From: JALRAP01 sp046302815
GTDB lineage: Bacteria; Bacteroidota; Bacteroidia; AKYH767-A; OLB10
Length of the DNA stretch: 14,710 bases
NCBI GenBank assembly: GCA_046302815.1
Contig: JBKCHO010000013.1
Span: 1 to 14,710, forward strand
Direction of reading: 5' to 3'
Shown: in pieces, positions 1-7,253 of the stretch
Position numbering within the stretch: the stretch's first letter is position 1
Layout: each line of letters begins with the position of its first letter
Program-made: the position numbers and the translations under genes
The notes under the pieces: model-generated
What the model was told of the DNA's origin: nothing
The model's input: only the letters and a program-made list of their open reading frames with translations
Databases searched by the model: none

Positions 1-98
1 GGATTGTTGACATCCCATTTTTCATCTTTTTGCTGACCATGGGATAACAGAGGCAGCAAGGCAAGTAGGAACATTAACAAATGTTTGCACAGGTTCAT
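1..98 (-). CDS. Secreted protein, N-terminal fragment (possibly amidohydrolase/TolB-like propeller family)
   Basis: Only the first 33 codons are inside the window; the gene continues past its left edge. The ATG at 98-96 opens a frame that starts MNLCKHLLMFLLALLPLL and continues SHGQQKDEKWDVNNP. This is a classic Sec signal peptide: a short basic start, a leucine-rich core, and a likely cleavage after SHG or nearby. The mature start KDEKWDVNNP resembles the beginning of large Bacteroidota periplasmic proteins that combine a TolB-like beta-propeller with an amidohydrolase domain. That resemblance is from memory and rests on few residues, so the family is tentative. It lies 38 bp downstream of the DedA gene on the same strand and may share its transcript. 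Confidence 0.6.
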   Translation of the reverse strand, partial: MNLCKHLLMFLLALLPLLSHGQQKDEKWDVNN

Positions 99-136
99 GT
101 CAGTAATGATTTAGAAGAGTTGAAGGGCGATAACGG

Positions 137-778
137 TCAAGAACTTTTACGAGCCTTGAAGTATTCAATGAAGATTGGTAGTAGTGACAAGATGATAATT
201 CCCAAGATTACCGCACTGAAATTATCCTTAATGAACTGAATGTTTCCAAACAAATAACCAGCTGTAAGAAACAACGAGACCCACAAAAAGGCACCGAAAA
301 CATTGAAGTTGAAAAACCTTTTGTAGTCCATTGTGCCGACACCAGCCACAAATGGAGCGAATGTTCGAATAATAGGAACGAATCGAGCATAAACGATTGC
401 TTTGCCGCCATGTTTTTCATAGAACTTCTGCGTCTTCTCAAGATATTCCCGCTTGATGAATCGGGATTCACTTTTAAAAATTCCTGAACCAATATACCTT
501 CCAATATGGTAATTGGTGGCATCTCCAATGACGGCGGCGACGAAAATTACACCATACATTATCCAATAGCTGAGACCGGATTCGGGCAGGGCAATAATTG
601 CACCAGTTGCAAACAACAGCGAGTCGCCTGGGAGAAATGGCGTTACAACCAATCCGGTTTCGCAGAAGACAATCAGGAAAATGATGGCATATATCCAGAG
701 TCCATAGTTGGCGGTAATTTCTACCAGATGATCATCGATATGCAAAATAAAGTCGATGATGAATTTTAGTAGTTCCAT
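137..778 (-). CDS. DedA-family (SNARE-associated/VTT domain) inner membrane protein
   Basis: A 213-residue polytopic membrane protein of normal length for the DedA family. These proteins are implicated in membrane homeostasis and flipping of lipid carriers such as undecaprenyl phosphate. Visible family motifs are E40-TG followed by PFLPGDSLL (47-55) in the first re-entrant region, GDATNYHIGR (85-94), and the long conserved block from EKHGG (121-125) through ARFVPIIRTFAPFVAG (131-146) with its essential-type arginines. Hydrophobic segments lie near 27-45, 72-88, 155-178 and 186-205. The ATG at 778 is 15 bp after the stop of the desaturase, so the two are probably co-transcribed, and the secreted-protein gene follows 38 bp later. 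The family call is secure; the transported lipid cannot be read from the sequence. Confidence 0.93.
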   Translation of the reverse strand: MELLKFIIDFILHIDDHLVEITANYGLWIYAIIFLIVFCETGLVVTPFLPGDSLLFATGAIIALPESGLSYWIMYGVIFVAAVIGDATNYHIGRYIGSGIFKSESRFIKREYLEKTQKFYEKHGGKAIVYARFVPIIRTFAPFVAGVGTMDYKRFFNFNVFGAFLWVSLFLTAGYLFGNIQFIKDNFSAVILGIIILSLLPIFIEYFKARKSS

Positions 779-793
779 AAATAATAGGATAAG

Positions 794-1900
794 TTATGAT
801 GCCATTTTCACTTCTGGCAAATTTTCATTGCTTCCCAAGGTTCGAAGCATGCGAGTATGGGAACGAATAGCATCCCACATGGTTTTATTCTCGTGGTAGG
901 TAATTCCAAACTCCTCAGCAGTTCTTTTAACTATTGGGCTCAAGGATGGATAATGTATATGGCATATATGCGGAAAAAGGTGGTGTTCCACCTGATAATT
1001 GAGGCCACCAAAAAACCAGGTAGCCAACCAGCTTCTCATTGCAAAGTTGGCAGTGGTGTTTAGTTGATGGATATTCCAGTTGTTTTTTACATCTCCGCTT
1101 TCATCGGGTACTGGGAATGTGGTGCCTTCGACAACATGTGCCAGTTGAAATACAACTGCCAATGTGATTCCTTGAATGAGGTGCATGGACAGGAATCCCA
1201 GTAAGCAAAGCCAAATAGGTGCTCCTGTAAACATGATGGGAAGTATCAAGAATAAGGTAAAATAAACCGCCTTCGAGAAGAAAAGGATGAAATACTCTCT
1301 GGCAGGGTGCTTTTTGTTTTCGTAATTACCTAGTTTTTTTCTGAAAAATGTTTCGAAATCCTTTTTAAAAACCCAGGAGAAAGAAGTCAAGCAGTAAAAA
1401 AGATAAGCATAGTAATGTTGAAAACGATGTATTTTACGAAGTTTATTTTCTGTAGACAATCGAATTAAAGCAACGGGCTCTAAGTCCTCATCGTGTCCAG
1501 GAATATTGGTGTAAGTGTGATGGATTACATTGTGTAGGATTTTCCACATGTATTTATTTGTCCCAGCCAAGTTGAAAGTATATCCCATAATCCTGTTTAT
1601 AATGCCATACTTTGATAGGGAGCCATGCACAGCATCATGGGAAATGTTGAATCCAACAAAGGCGGTAAAAAGACCCATAAATAACCAGCTTGTTAAACTA
1701 GCCAAAACATTTGCACCTGACAAGAATATGAAGTAGTAACTACCAAAGAATCCTGCTAGAATAAAAGTAACCTTGAAAAACATCAATGCATTTCCTTTGG
1801 TTGATAACCCTTTGCTCAGAAAATATTCCTGAATTCTTTGGTTCAAAACTTCTGTAAAAGTCAAATCCTGGGTTTTTCTGAACTTTATTCGATTGGTCAT
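794..1900 (-). CDS. Membrane fatty acid desaturase (acyl-CoA/acyl-lipid, FADS family)
   Basis: A di-iron membrane desaturase that introduces a double bond into long acyl chains at the inner membrane. Counting from the ATG at 1900 (368 residues), the three histidine boxes are HDAVH (88-92), HNVIHH (123-128) and QVEHH (303-307). The last is followed by LFPHICHIHYPSL, typical of the front-end/linoleoyl-CoA desaturase-like branch. There is no fused N-terminal cytochrome b5 domain, so electrons must come from a separate carrier. Hydrophobic pairs lie near residues 40-85 and 210-255. An in-frame TTG at 1930 exists, but it sits inside a TATATTTG promoter box, so the ATG at 1900 (MTNRIKFRK) is the better start. 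DedA follows directly, suggesting a membrane-lipid transcription unit. Regiospecificity is not predictable here. Confidence 0.92.
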   Translation of the reverse strand: MTNRIKFRKTQDLTFTEVLNQRIQEYFLSKGLSTKGNALMFFKVTFILAGFFGSYYFIFLSGANVLASLTSWLFMGLFTAFVGFNISHDAVHGSLSKYGIINRIMGYTFNLAGTNKYMWKILHNVIHHTYTNIPGHDEDLEPVALIRLSTENKLRKIHRFQHYYAYLFYCLTSFSWVFKKDFETFFRKKLGNYENKKHPAREYFILFFSKAVYFTLFLILPIMFTGAPIWLCLLGFLSMHLIQGITLAVVFQLAHVVEGTTFPVPDESGDVKNNWNIHQLNTTANFAMRSWLATWFFGGLNYQVEHHLFPHICHIHYPSLSPIVKRTAEEFGITYHENKTMWDAIRSHTRMLRTLGSNENLPEVKMAS

Positions 1901-2115
1901 ACTGATTTTAGATCTATAAACTTCCGGCAAATATAACTACCGATTCTTTACACAATGGATTGTTTTATAAGTATTTACAATAATAATAATGGACTGAAGG
2001 TCAAGCCTTTGAAAACTTCTGCTAATGCTAATCTTACCTTTTGCACTACACGGCTAACAATTATCAATGTCGCTGGTTACTTGTATTGTGTAAATTAGAG
2101 GTTAATCCTAAACAA
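1901..2115. other. Divergent intergenic region between desaturase and peroxidase genes
   Basis: This 215-bp spacer carries the predicted desaturase promoter on the minus strand. For the plus-strand peroxidase the only candidate I see is TAAATTAG at 2091-2098, one mismatch from TAnnTTTG, with no properly spaced upstream TTG, so that promoter remains unassigned. A short AAT repeat (four copies) lies near 1980-1991. The frame upstream of the peroxidase stays open from a TTG at 2041, but the encoded residues look like no signal peptide and are treated as non-coding. No RNA gene or clear hairpin was seen. Confidence 0.5.
1928..1955 (-). promoter_or_regulatory. Predicted Bacteroidota-type promoter for the desaturase gene
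   Basis: On the minus strand, TTG (1955-1953) is followed by 17 bases and then TATATTTG (1935-1928). This matches the TTG-N17-23-TAnnTTTG form used by the primary sigma factor of Bacteroidota, with all fixed positions present. Transcription would begin near 1921, giving a leader of about 20 nt before the ATG at 1900. The match is by eye and has not been tested. Confidence 0.55.
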
Positions 2116-3156
2116 ATGTTTATCAAAAAGGCACTTAACATAGTCGTTTTTTTCGCAACCCTTTTTCTTTGGGGATGCCAAAAGGATGGCGATTCGGATA
2201 GTGTCTCCCGACCGTTGGCTTTTGAAATCCCTCAAGGTTTTCCCTCTCCAGTTTACAACTTCAGCAATAATGAGGTGAACTCAAACAGGTTTGAATTGGG
2301 TCGTAAGCTATTCTACGATCCGATTTTGTCTAGAGACAGTACCATATCTTGCGGATCTTGTCATCAACAAGCCGGAGCATTTTCGCACATTGATCATCGC
2401 GTTAGCCATGGCATAGACAACCTCAATGGAACTAGAAATTCACCCTCTTTGTTCAATCTGGCATGGCATAACAGTTTTTTTTGGAGCGGAGGAAGCAATC
2501 ACATTGAAGTACAACCCATCAGTCCAATCGTAAATCCTACAGAAATGGATGAAACGCTGGCAAATGTGGTAAGCAAATTGCAACGAAGCAGTACCTACAG
2601 GAATTTGTTCCAATCTGCTTATGGAAGCGATTCAATCACCTCGCAAATGATGTTGAAAGCCATGGCCCAATTCATGGCCATGTTAGTGTCATCGAATTCT
2701 AAATACGACAAATACATCCGAGGAGAATCCGGTGGGAACTTGACTGCCCAAGAATTGAGTGGATTGAATCTTTTCAGACAAAAGTGTTCTTCATGTCATA
2801 CCGAACCTTTGTTCACCGATTTGACTTTTAGAAATAATGGTTTGGACTCTGTTTTCACGGATGACCTTGGACGAGGCGAGATCACCGGAGATCCAAATGA
2901 CAACGGCAAATTCAAGGTTCCATCGCTTCGAAATGTCGAGGTTTCTTTTCCATACATGCATGATGGTTCAGTGAATACATTGGAAAAGGTCTTGGATCAC
3001 TACAGTTCAGGAGTAAAGCCATCCTCCACCTTGGATCCCTCATTGGTTGGGGGTATCTCATTGACCACACAGGAGAAAGCCGATATCCTGAGTTTTTTAC
3101 GAACCTTGACTGATAATCAGTTCTTAAACGATACAAGGTTTTCTGACCCGAATTGA
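2116..3156 (+). CDS. Di-heme cytochrome c peroxidase (CcpA/MauG family) lipoprotein
   Basis: A 346-residue bacterial di-heme peroxidase, which reduces hydrogen peroxide using electrons from cytochromes outside the inner membrane. From the ATG at 2116 the protein starts MFIKKALNIVVFFATLFLWGC: a lipoprotein signal peptide with lipobox LWGC and lipidated Cys21. Two heme c sites are visible, CGSCH (79-83) and CSSCH (224-228), at family-typical spacing. NPTEM (140-144) and PYMHDG (279-284, with the conserved Met281) follow the family pattern. The open frame extends upstream to a TTG at 2041, but that start would bury the signal peptide. The mature N-terminus reads CQKDGDSDS, rich in acidic residues. 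The gene stands alone on its strand, with the YhhN gene 47 bp downstream under its own predicted promoter. The MauG-like modifying branch cannot be excluded. Confidence 0.92.
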   Translation: MFIKKALNIVVFFATLFLWGCQKDGDSDSVSRPLAFEIPQGFPSPVYNFSNNEVNSNRFELGRKLFYDPILSRDSTISCGSCHQQAGAFSHIDHRVSHGIDNLNGTRNSPSLFNLAWHNSFFWSGGSNHIEVQPISPIVNPTEMDETLANVVSKLQRSSTYRNLFQSAYGSDSITSQMMLKAMAQFMAMLVSSNSKYDKYIRGESGGNLTAQELSGLNLFRQKCSSCHTEPLFTDLTFRNNGLDSVFTDDLGRGEITGDPNDNGKFKVPSLRNVEVSFPYMHDGSVNTLEKVLDHYSSGVKPSSTLDPSLVGGISLTTQEKADILSFLRTLTDNQFLNDTRFSDPN

Positions 3157-3185
3157 TTGTTTATCGGGATTTTCCTCTACATTTG
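3157..3185 (+). promoter_or_regulatory. Predicted Bacteroidota-type promoter for the YhhN-like gene
   Basis: TTG (3157-3159), 18 bases, then TACATTTG (3178-3185) match TTG-N17-23-TAnnTTTG fully. The element begins immediately after the peroxidase stop codon. Expected transcription start is near 3192, about 12 nt before the TTG start at 3204. This argues that the YhhN gene is transcribed independently of the peroxidase and supports a start near 3204. Confidence 0.5.
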
Positions 3186-3203
3186 GTTTAAATTCCTGTT
3201 TTT

Positions 3204-3914
3204 TTGAGAGGTGTTTATTTCATATTAGCTGGTGTTGTTGCTGGGTTGATTGCCATTGGGGCCTATTTGACAGGCACTGATTGGTTAAATTTGGTAATAA
3301 ACCCAATCCCCGCGCTACTTCTTGGTGTTGCTTGTTATCAAAACTTGCGGATAAATGGATACCATCCCAACATAGCTCTTTCAATGTTAATCGGCTTTGT
3401 TTTTTGTTCTTTGGCCGATCTTTTCATTACCCTAAATGAGACAGGTAAAACCCAGTATTATCTGTTAGGAATGGTTATGTATATGCTAACCTACCTCAGC
3501 TTTATAGTTGCATTGACTTATGGGGTTCCCATATCTCATATAAAAGAAAAGCGGCATTGGGGTCAATTGGCTTTTGCTGCCTTTTTAGTTGTTTTGATTG
3601 CAGAGGTTTATGTACTCAACTATGAATATTTCGGTGCGTGGAAGTTTGCTTTTGCCATTTACGGCTTGTTTCTTCTAATTCTGAGTATCGCATCTACCAT
3701 GAGAATGATGTATCATGGAAAACAATCTTATTTTTTGATTTTGGCTGGAACTCTTATGTTGACTTCTAGTGACCTATTGGTAATCCTATCGGATTTTTCT
3801 CATTTATGGCAAGGTGCCATCAATTGGATCAATCCGGTATACTATTTGGCTCTAATATTGATTGCATTGGGTTTCTCTCTTGGAAAAAACCCCAATCAAA
3901 TCGAGATTGGTTAA
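3204..3914 (+). CDS. YhhN/TMEM86 family membrane protein, putative lysoplasmalogenase
   Basis: A 236-residue, very hydrophobic protein with about eight membrane segments. The pattern fits the YhhN/TMEM86 family, whose studied members hydrolyse the vinyl-ether bond of lysoplasmalogens. Family-like blocks are IGFVFCSLADLFI (63-75, acidic Asp72), AGTLMLTSSDLLVIL (181-195, acidic Asp190) and YYLALILIALG (213-223). The two intramembrane aspartates are the likely catalytic pair. The usual Gly before the first Asp is Ala here. The start is a TTG at 3204: the frame is closed by TAA at 3189-3191, there is no ATG before residue 61, and a promoter box lies just upstream. A run of seven T at 3199-3205 means a base-calling error at the start is possible. 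Its stop overlaps that of the convergent receptor gene. Confidence 0.68.
   Translation: MRGVYFILAGVVAGLIAIGAYLTGTDWLNLVINPIPALLLGVACYQNLRINGYHPNIALSMLIGFVFCSLADLFITLNETGKTQYYLLGMVMYMLTYLSFIVALTYGVPISHIKEKRHWGQLAFAAFLVVLIAEVYVLNYEYFGAWKFAFAIYGLFLLILSIASTMRMMYHGKQSYFLILAGTLMLTSSDLLVILSDFSHLWQGAINWINPVYYLALILIALGFSLGKNPNQIEIG
3911..3914. other. Interlocked convergent stop codons (TTAA)
   Basis: The palindrome TTAA contains the TAA of the YhhN gene on the plus strand (3912-3914) and the TAA of the TonB-dependent receptor on the minus strand (3913-3911). The two genes therefore overlap by four bases, and no space remains for a stand-alone terminator between them. Confidence 0.9.
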
Positions 3915-6439
3915 AACCTAGTTGTAATGCGCAGATTGATGGTTCTGCTGCTTAGATAATTAGGTACAGCATAAGTCCTGTCGGTTACATCAGTAACCCA
4001 TAAATAAGATACTGTATTATTGACCTGCAAAAGGTTGAATACCTCCAATCCCAAAGACAAGTAATTCAGTTTCCTGAATAATCTCAATCGGGAATTATTG
4101 GGTTTATCCTCATCGATAATGGTTTTAGAAAAACCAATATCCACCCTCCGATAGGACGGAAACCTGAGCTTGTCTTTATATCTATCTGGCCCTGGGGGAC
4201 CAAAAGGCAATCCGGTTCCATAAACCAATGTCATGTTCATTCTGTAAGAAGGGAACTTCGGTAGGTAGTCCTGGAAAAACAGACTGAAAGTGACTCGTTG
4301 ATCAGTTGGTCTTGCTAGTCTGCCAGGAGTGTTGGCAACTGAATCAACAGGAGTGTCATTAAATGTATATCCTGGAATAATTTGCTGTCCCTCGTTATTG
4401 AAGTATGTATAGTATACATCACCTTCTATATCCTCTTCGGTCTTGAGCAAGGAAAGGCTGGCCCAAGACTCAACACCTTGAACAAATTCTCCATTAATGC
4501 GGAAATCCACACCGGTAGCATATCCAGATGATTTGTTGTTGGCAAAATATCTAAGTCTGAGGTTTTCAACTTTGTATGGAACAAGGTTGTCCAGTTTCTT
4601 ATAGTATACTTCGGTCATGAATTTGAATTCACGGCCCCAAGCGAGAAATGTGTAATCGCCTCCTAATACAAAGTGGATCGATCTTTGCGATTTTAGATTG
4701 GTATTGATTTTTCCTTCGTAGTCGCGCATCTCCCTGTAAAGCGGTGGCTGGTAATATACACCAGTTGATATTCTGAAAACCACATTTCTCTTCCATTCAG
4801 GATCAAAAGTGATTCCTGCCCGGGGACTAACCAAAAACTCATTAGATAATGTCCTGCTGGTAAACCTTAATCCTGCGTTGAGGGAGAATGTCTCACTTTT
4901 GCCTAGCGCCCAACTTCCCATGATGTAACTCGAAAATCGAAAGTTTGTTAAGGCCGTATCCGTTTTAACCAACTCCTGCATTTGAATAATTTGAGATGGG
5001 TTACCGGGTTGTCCAACATTATCTGGAGGGTGAGGTAAGGCAAAGCCAGCGGAGTCGATATATTCCCACTCACTTAATTTATCGTTGAATGATTCCATTC
5101 TGGCCTGGGCGCCGTATTGAAGGATTTTATTTCCTTTTTCCCAATACCCCTTAAACTCACCGTTATAAATTGTGGCCTCTAAATCGTTCCGTGCATGTTC
5201 CAAAAAACTGCCAACTCCAAGGTTGGAGGCCGATTCACCAAATGCATCAGAACCTAAATCCTTTTCTAATTCATCTATGTAGTATTGTCCAAGCAAATCG
5301 AATCGTTCGCTCTCTATGGATTTGTAGGTAGAGGCAATGAACTTGATCCATGAATCATCTGAAAATTTGTGTCTCAGAGCCAATGCTGCAGTGCCTGAGT
5401 TGTAGCTGTCTATTTCCTTTCCATCAAAGTAAATACTGAGCCTCAATGCCTGGTTAATGGTACCGAACTCCGTTTTCCGGTCTACTGGGATAATCTCATA
5501 TTTGTTGGCAGAATAATTGCCAAGGAAAGTCAAGTCATTGCGCTCATTCAATTTCCAGTTTATCAACGCTTGGAAATCGCTGAAAGATGGCTTGTATTCT
5601 CCCTTTGTTTCCAACGAATTCAATAAGTATTGGGTAGTTTTTCTACGAACGCCCAACATGTATGTTAATTTTTTGGACTTGGAAATACCTTCCAGATGAA
5701 ATCCAGCTCCTAGCAGAGAGGCGTATGCGGATCCACCAAAACGAGTAGGGTTTTTATATTTTACATCCAATACACTCGAAAGCTTGTCGCCATAAATGGC
5801 ATCAAATCCCCCGGCGCTGAACTTCACGGTAGAAACAAGGTCAGCGTTGATGAAGCTTAATCCTTCTTGTTGGCCAGAGCGAATCAATAAAGGCCTGAAG
5901 ACCTCAATGTCATTTACATAAACCAAGTTCTCATCGAAGTTTCCACCTCTGACTGAATACTGTGATGAAAGTTCATTGTTGGAAACCACCCCGGGAAGGG
6001 TTTTCAAAACGGCTTCAAAACTTCCAGTTGTATTCGGTAGTTCGGTCAGGGATCGTGGGTTTATAGAAATGATGGAACCCGGTTCTCTCCTTTTATCTCT
6101 GATTTCAATCTCAGGTAGAGGAGTAGTTCCAATCTCCATTGCTATATTCAAGCTTTTTGTTTCTCCTGGGTCTAAACGCACGGTTATTGTTTGCGTAGTA
6201 AGGCCAATAGAAGAAAATGAAACGGCAATGTCTTCACCAGCTGGGACTGGAATTTCGTAACTGCCACTTCCGGAGGTAGCGGCTCCAACGGCTTTTCCTT
6301 TAATCGAAATCGAAACTCCTGCCAAAGGACGACCTTGATTGTCGGTTACCAACCCTTTGATCCTTGCAATGTCTTGTCCAAGTCCTGTAGTAACTACAAG
6401 AAGGAGTAAGATTAAAAATGCAATAGGACGGATTTTCAT
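3911..6439 (-). CDS. TonB-dependent outer membrane receptor with N-terminal carboxypeptidase-like regulatory domain
   Basis: An 842-residue outer membrane receptor that should import a ligand using TonB energy. Order of parts: signal peptide 1-22 (MKIRPIAFLILLLLVVTTGLG, then Q); a carboxypeptidase D regulatory-like beta-sandwich about 25-105 (IKGLVTDNQGRPLAGVSISI); a plug about 130-235 with YSVRGGNFDENLVYVND (161-177); then a beta-barrel to the C-terminus, ending in the outer-membrane-type signature NLRITTRF with terminal Phe. The ATG at 6439 is well placed before the signal peptide. There is no SusD-like lipoprotein nearby, so it is not a standard SusC/SusD glycan pair. A second protein with the same type of regulatory domain is encoded 22 bp upstream and is probably co-transcribed. 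The ligand is unknown; nothing here points to iron, vitamin or sugar. Confidence 0.93.
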   Translation of the reverse strand: MKIRPIAFLILLLLVVTTGLGQDIARIKGLVTDNQGRPLAGVSISIKGKAVGAATSGSGSYEIPVPAGEDIAVSFSSIGLTTQTITVRLDPGETKSLNIAMEIGTTPLPEIEIRDKRREPGSIISINPRSLTELPNTTGSFEAVLKTLPGVVSNNELSSQYSVRGGNFDENLVYVNDIEVFRPLLIRSGQQEGLSFINADLVSTVKFSAGGFDAIYGDKLSSVLDVKYKNPTRFGGSAYASLLGAGFHLEGISKSKKLTYMLGVRRKTTQYLLNSLETKGEYKPSFSDFQALINWKLNERNDLTFLGNYSANKYEIIPVDRKTEFGTINQALRLSIYFDGKEIDSYNSGTAALALRHKFSDDSWIKFIASTYKSIESERFDLLGQYYIDELEKDLGSDAFGESASNLGVGSFLEHARNDLEATIYNGEFKGYWEKGNKILQYGAQARMESFNDKLSEWEYIDSAGFALPHPPDNVGQPGNPSQIIQMQELVKTDTALTNFRFSSYIMGSWALGKSETFSLNAGLRFTSRTLSNEFLVSPRAGITFDPEWKRNVVFRISTGVYYQPPLYREMRDYEGKINTNLKSQRSIHFVLGGDYTFLAWGREFKFMTEVYYKKLDNLVPYKVENLRLRYFANNKSSGYATGVDFRINGEFVQGVESWASLSLLKTEEDIEGDVYYTYFNNEGQQIIPGYTFNDTPVDSVANTPGRLARPTDQRVTFSLFFQDYLPKFPSYRMNMTLVYGTGLPFGPPGPDRYKDKLRFPSYRRVDIGFSKTIIDEDKPNNSRLRLFRKLNYLSLGLEVFNLLQVNNTVSYLWVTDVTDRTYAVPNYLSSRTINLRITTRF

Positions 6440-6461
6440 ATATCGGTTTATGGTTCAGGAT

Positions 6462-7103
6462 TTAATCCTTTTTCTTTCTTTTGAAATCACCCCTTTGCCA
6501 CGCTTCGATGAACTGTGCCCAAGCAATGGGATTCAAAAGGTTTATGCCTGGATATTGCCCTGCCATGTAGGTTTTATTCAACCTTTCGACCATCATGGCT
6601 TTGTAATTACCACTTCCATCCATGGGCAAGCTAACCATTAGCTCTCGCATCTCCTCCAATGCCATGTTCCGTTTGGCTCTTTCAAGATCATCGTCAGGTA
6701 CACGAAGGCTCAGAAATGCTTGCCTGAATTGCTCTTTGGTTGGCCAGGGGTAAATGACTGCTTCCTTAAGAAGCACAGTATCCGAAGACATAATTTTTAT
6801 CAAGGAGTATCTGTCGGTGTTCAATGTGTCTGGTATAACAAAACTGCTTTTTTTGAACCCTACGGCAGAAAAATCGATGGTGTCACCCATTTGGGCTACA
6901 AAAGAGAAAAATCCACCATAGTCACTAATCGTGCCTCTAAAAGAACCCCGGACCACAATACTAGAGTACGGAATAGGTTGTAAGCTATCACCTGTAACAA
7001 CCACTCCTGAAAATTGCACCAGGTTGTGGTTTTGTGATTGCGCCTGACTTGTCAAAATACCTGACAACATGATGATTACAAATGTTTTAAGTCGACGCAC
7101 CAC
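6462..7103 (-). CDS. Secreted carboxypeptidase-like regulatory domain protein
   Basis: A protein of about 213 residues with a signal peptide (VVRRLKTFVIIMLSGILTSQAQ), one carboxypeptidase-regulatory-like beta-sandwich of about 80 residues (from VQFSGVVVTGDSLQPIPYSS to the VGFKKSSFVIP strand), and a helical, charged C-terminal half ending FKRKKKD. No catalytic motif is visible. Such stand-alone proteins are common in Bacteroidota and are usually annotated only by the domain. The frame is open to a TTG at 7121, but that codon is part of a TAAATTTG promoter-like box, so I prefer GTG at 7103 (or the adjacent GTG at 7100). The ATG at 7070 would remove the basic part of the signal peptide. It precedes the TonB-dependent receptor by 22 bp and may work with it at the envelope, which is inference. 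Confidence 0.8.
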   Translation of the reverse strand: MVRRLKTFVIIMLSGILTSQAQSQNHNLVQFSGVVVTGDSLQPIPYSSIVVRGSFRGTISDYGGFFSFVAQMGDTIDFSAVGFKKSSFVIPDTLNTDRYSLIKIMSSDTVLLKEAVIYPWPTKEQFRQAFLSLRVPDDDLERAKRNMALEEMRELMVSLPMDGSGNYKAMMVERLNKTYMAGQYPGINLLNPIAWAQFIEAWQRGDFKRKKKD

Positions 7104-7118
7104 TATTCTAGTTTTCCT

Positions 7119-7146
7119 CAAATTTAGCCATTATTCGTCTCATGAA
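7119..7146 (-). promoter_or_regulatory. Possible promoter for the regulatory-domain protein and receptor pair
   Basis: On the minus strand TAAATTTG (7126-7119) matches the TAnnTTTG element exactly. Seventeen bases upstream there is TTC (7146-7144) in place of TTG, so the distal element is imperfect. Transcription would start near 7112, leaving a leader of about 9-12 nt before the two GTG candidates. The in-frame TTG at 7121-7119 would then be promoter, not start codon. Confidence 0.35.
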
Positions 7147-7202
7147 CGGAAAGGTATTTATGATGTTGTTTGAGTAGACATTTAATTGATGCTAAGATGT
7201 TA

Positions 7203-7229
7203 TTGGGGTCGGTTTTAATGATAAATTTG
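7203..7229 (+). promoter_or_regulatory. Predicted promoter for the T9SS-sorted protein
   Basis: TAAATTTG (7222-7229) matches the proximal element exactly; TTG at 7203-7205 lies 16 bases upstream, one short of the usual range. Transcription would start near 7235, which is past the ATG at 7233 but about 19 nt before the ATG at 7254. This, and the signal peptide beginning at 7254, decide the start of the downstream gene. Confidence 0.45.
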
Positions 7230-7253
7230 TGAATGAATCTTAATGATAATAAA

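Noticed and set aside
2475..2482. Run of T within the peroxidase gene as a possible slippage or frameshift site
   Set aside because: The reading frame is continuous through the run, with both heme sites in frame, so no frameshift needs explaining.
2660..2683. Inverted repeat CATGGCC...GGCCATG
   Set aside because: It falls inside the peroxidase coding region and follows from the repeated codons for Met-Ala (AMAQFMAM); there is no sign of a regulatory role.
6339..6641. A plus-strand open frame across the junction of the receptor and regulatory-domain genes
   Set aside because: It is antisense to two well-supported coding regions and has no signal, motif or promoter of its own.
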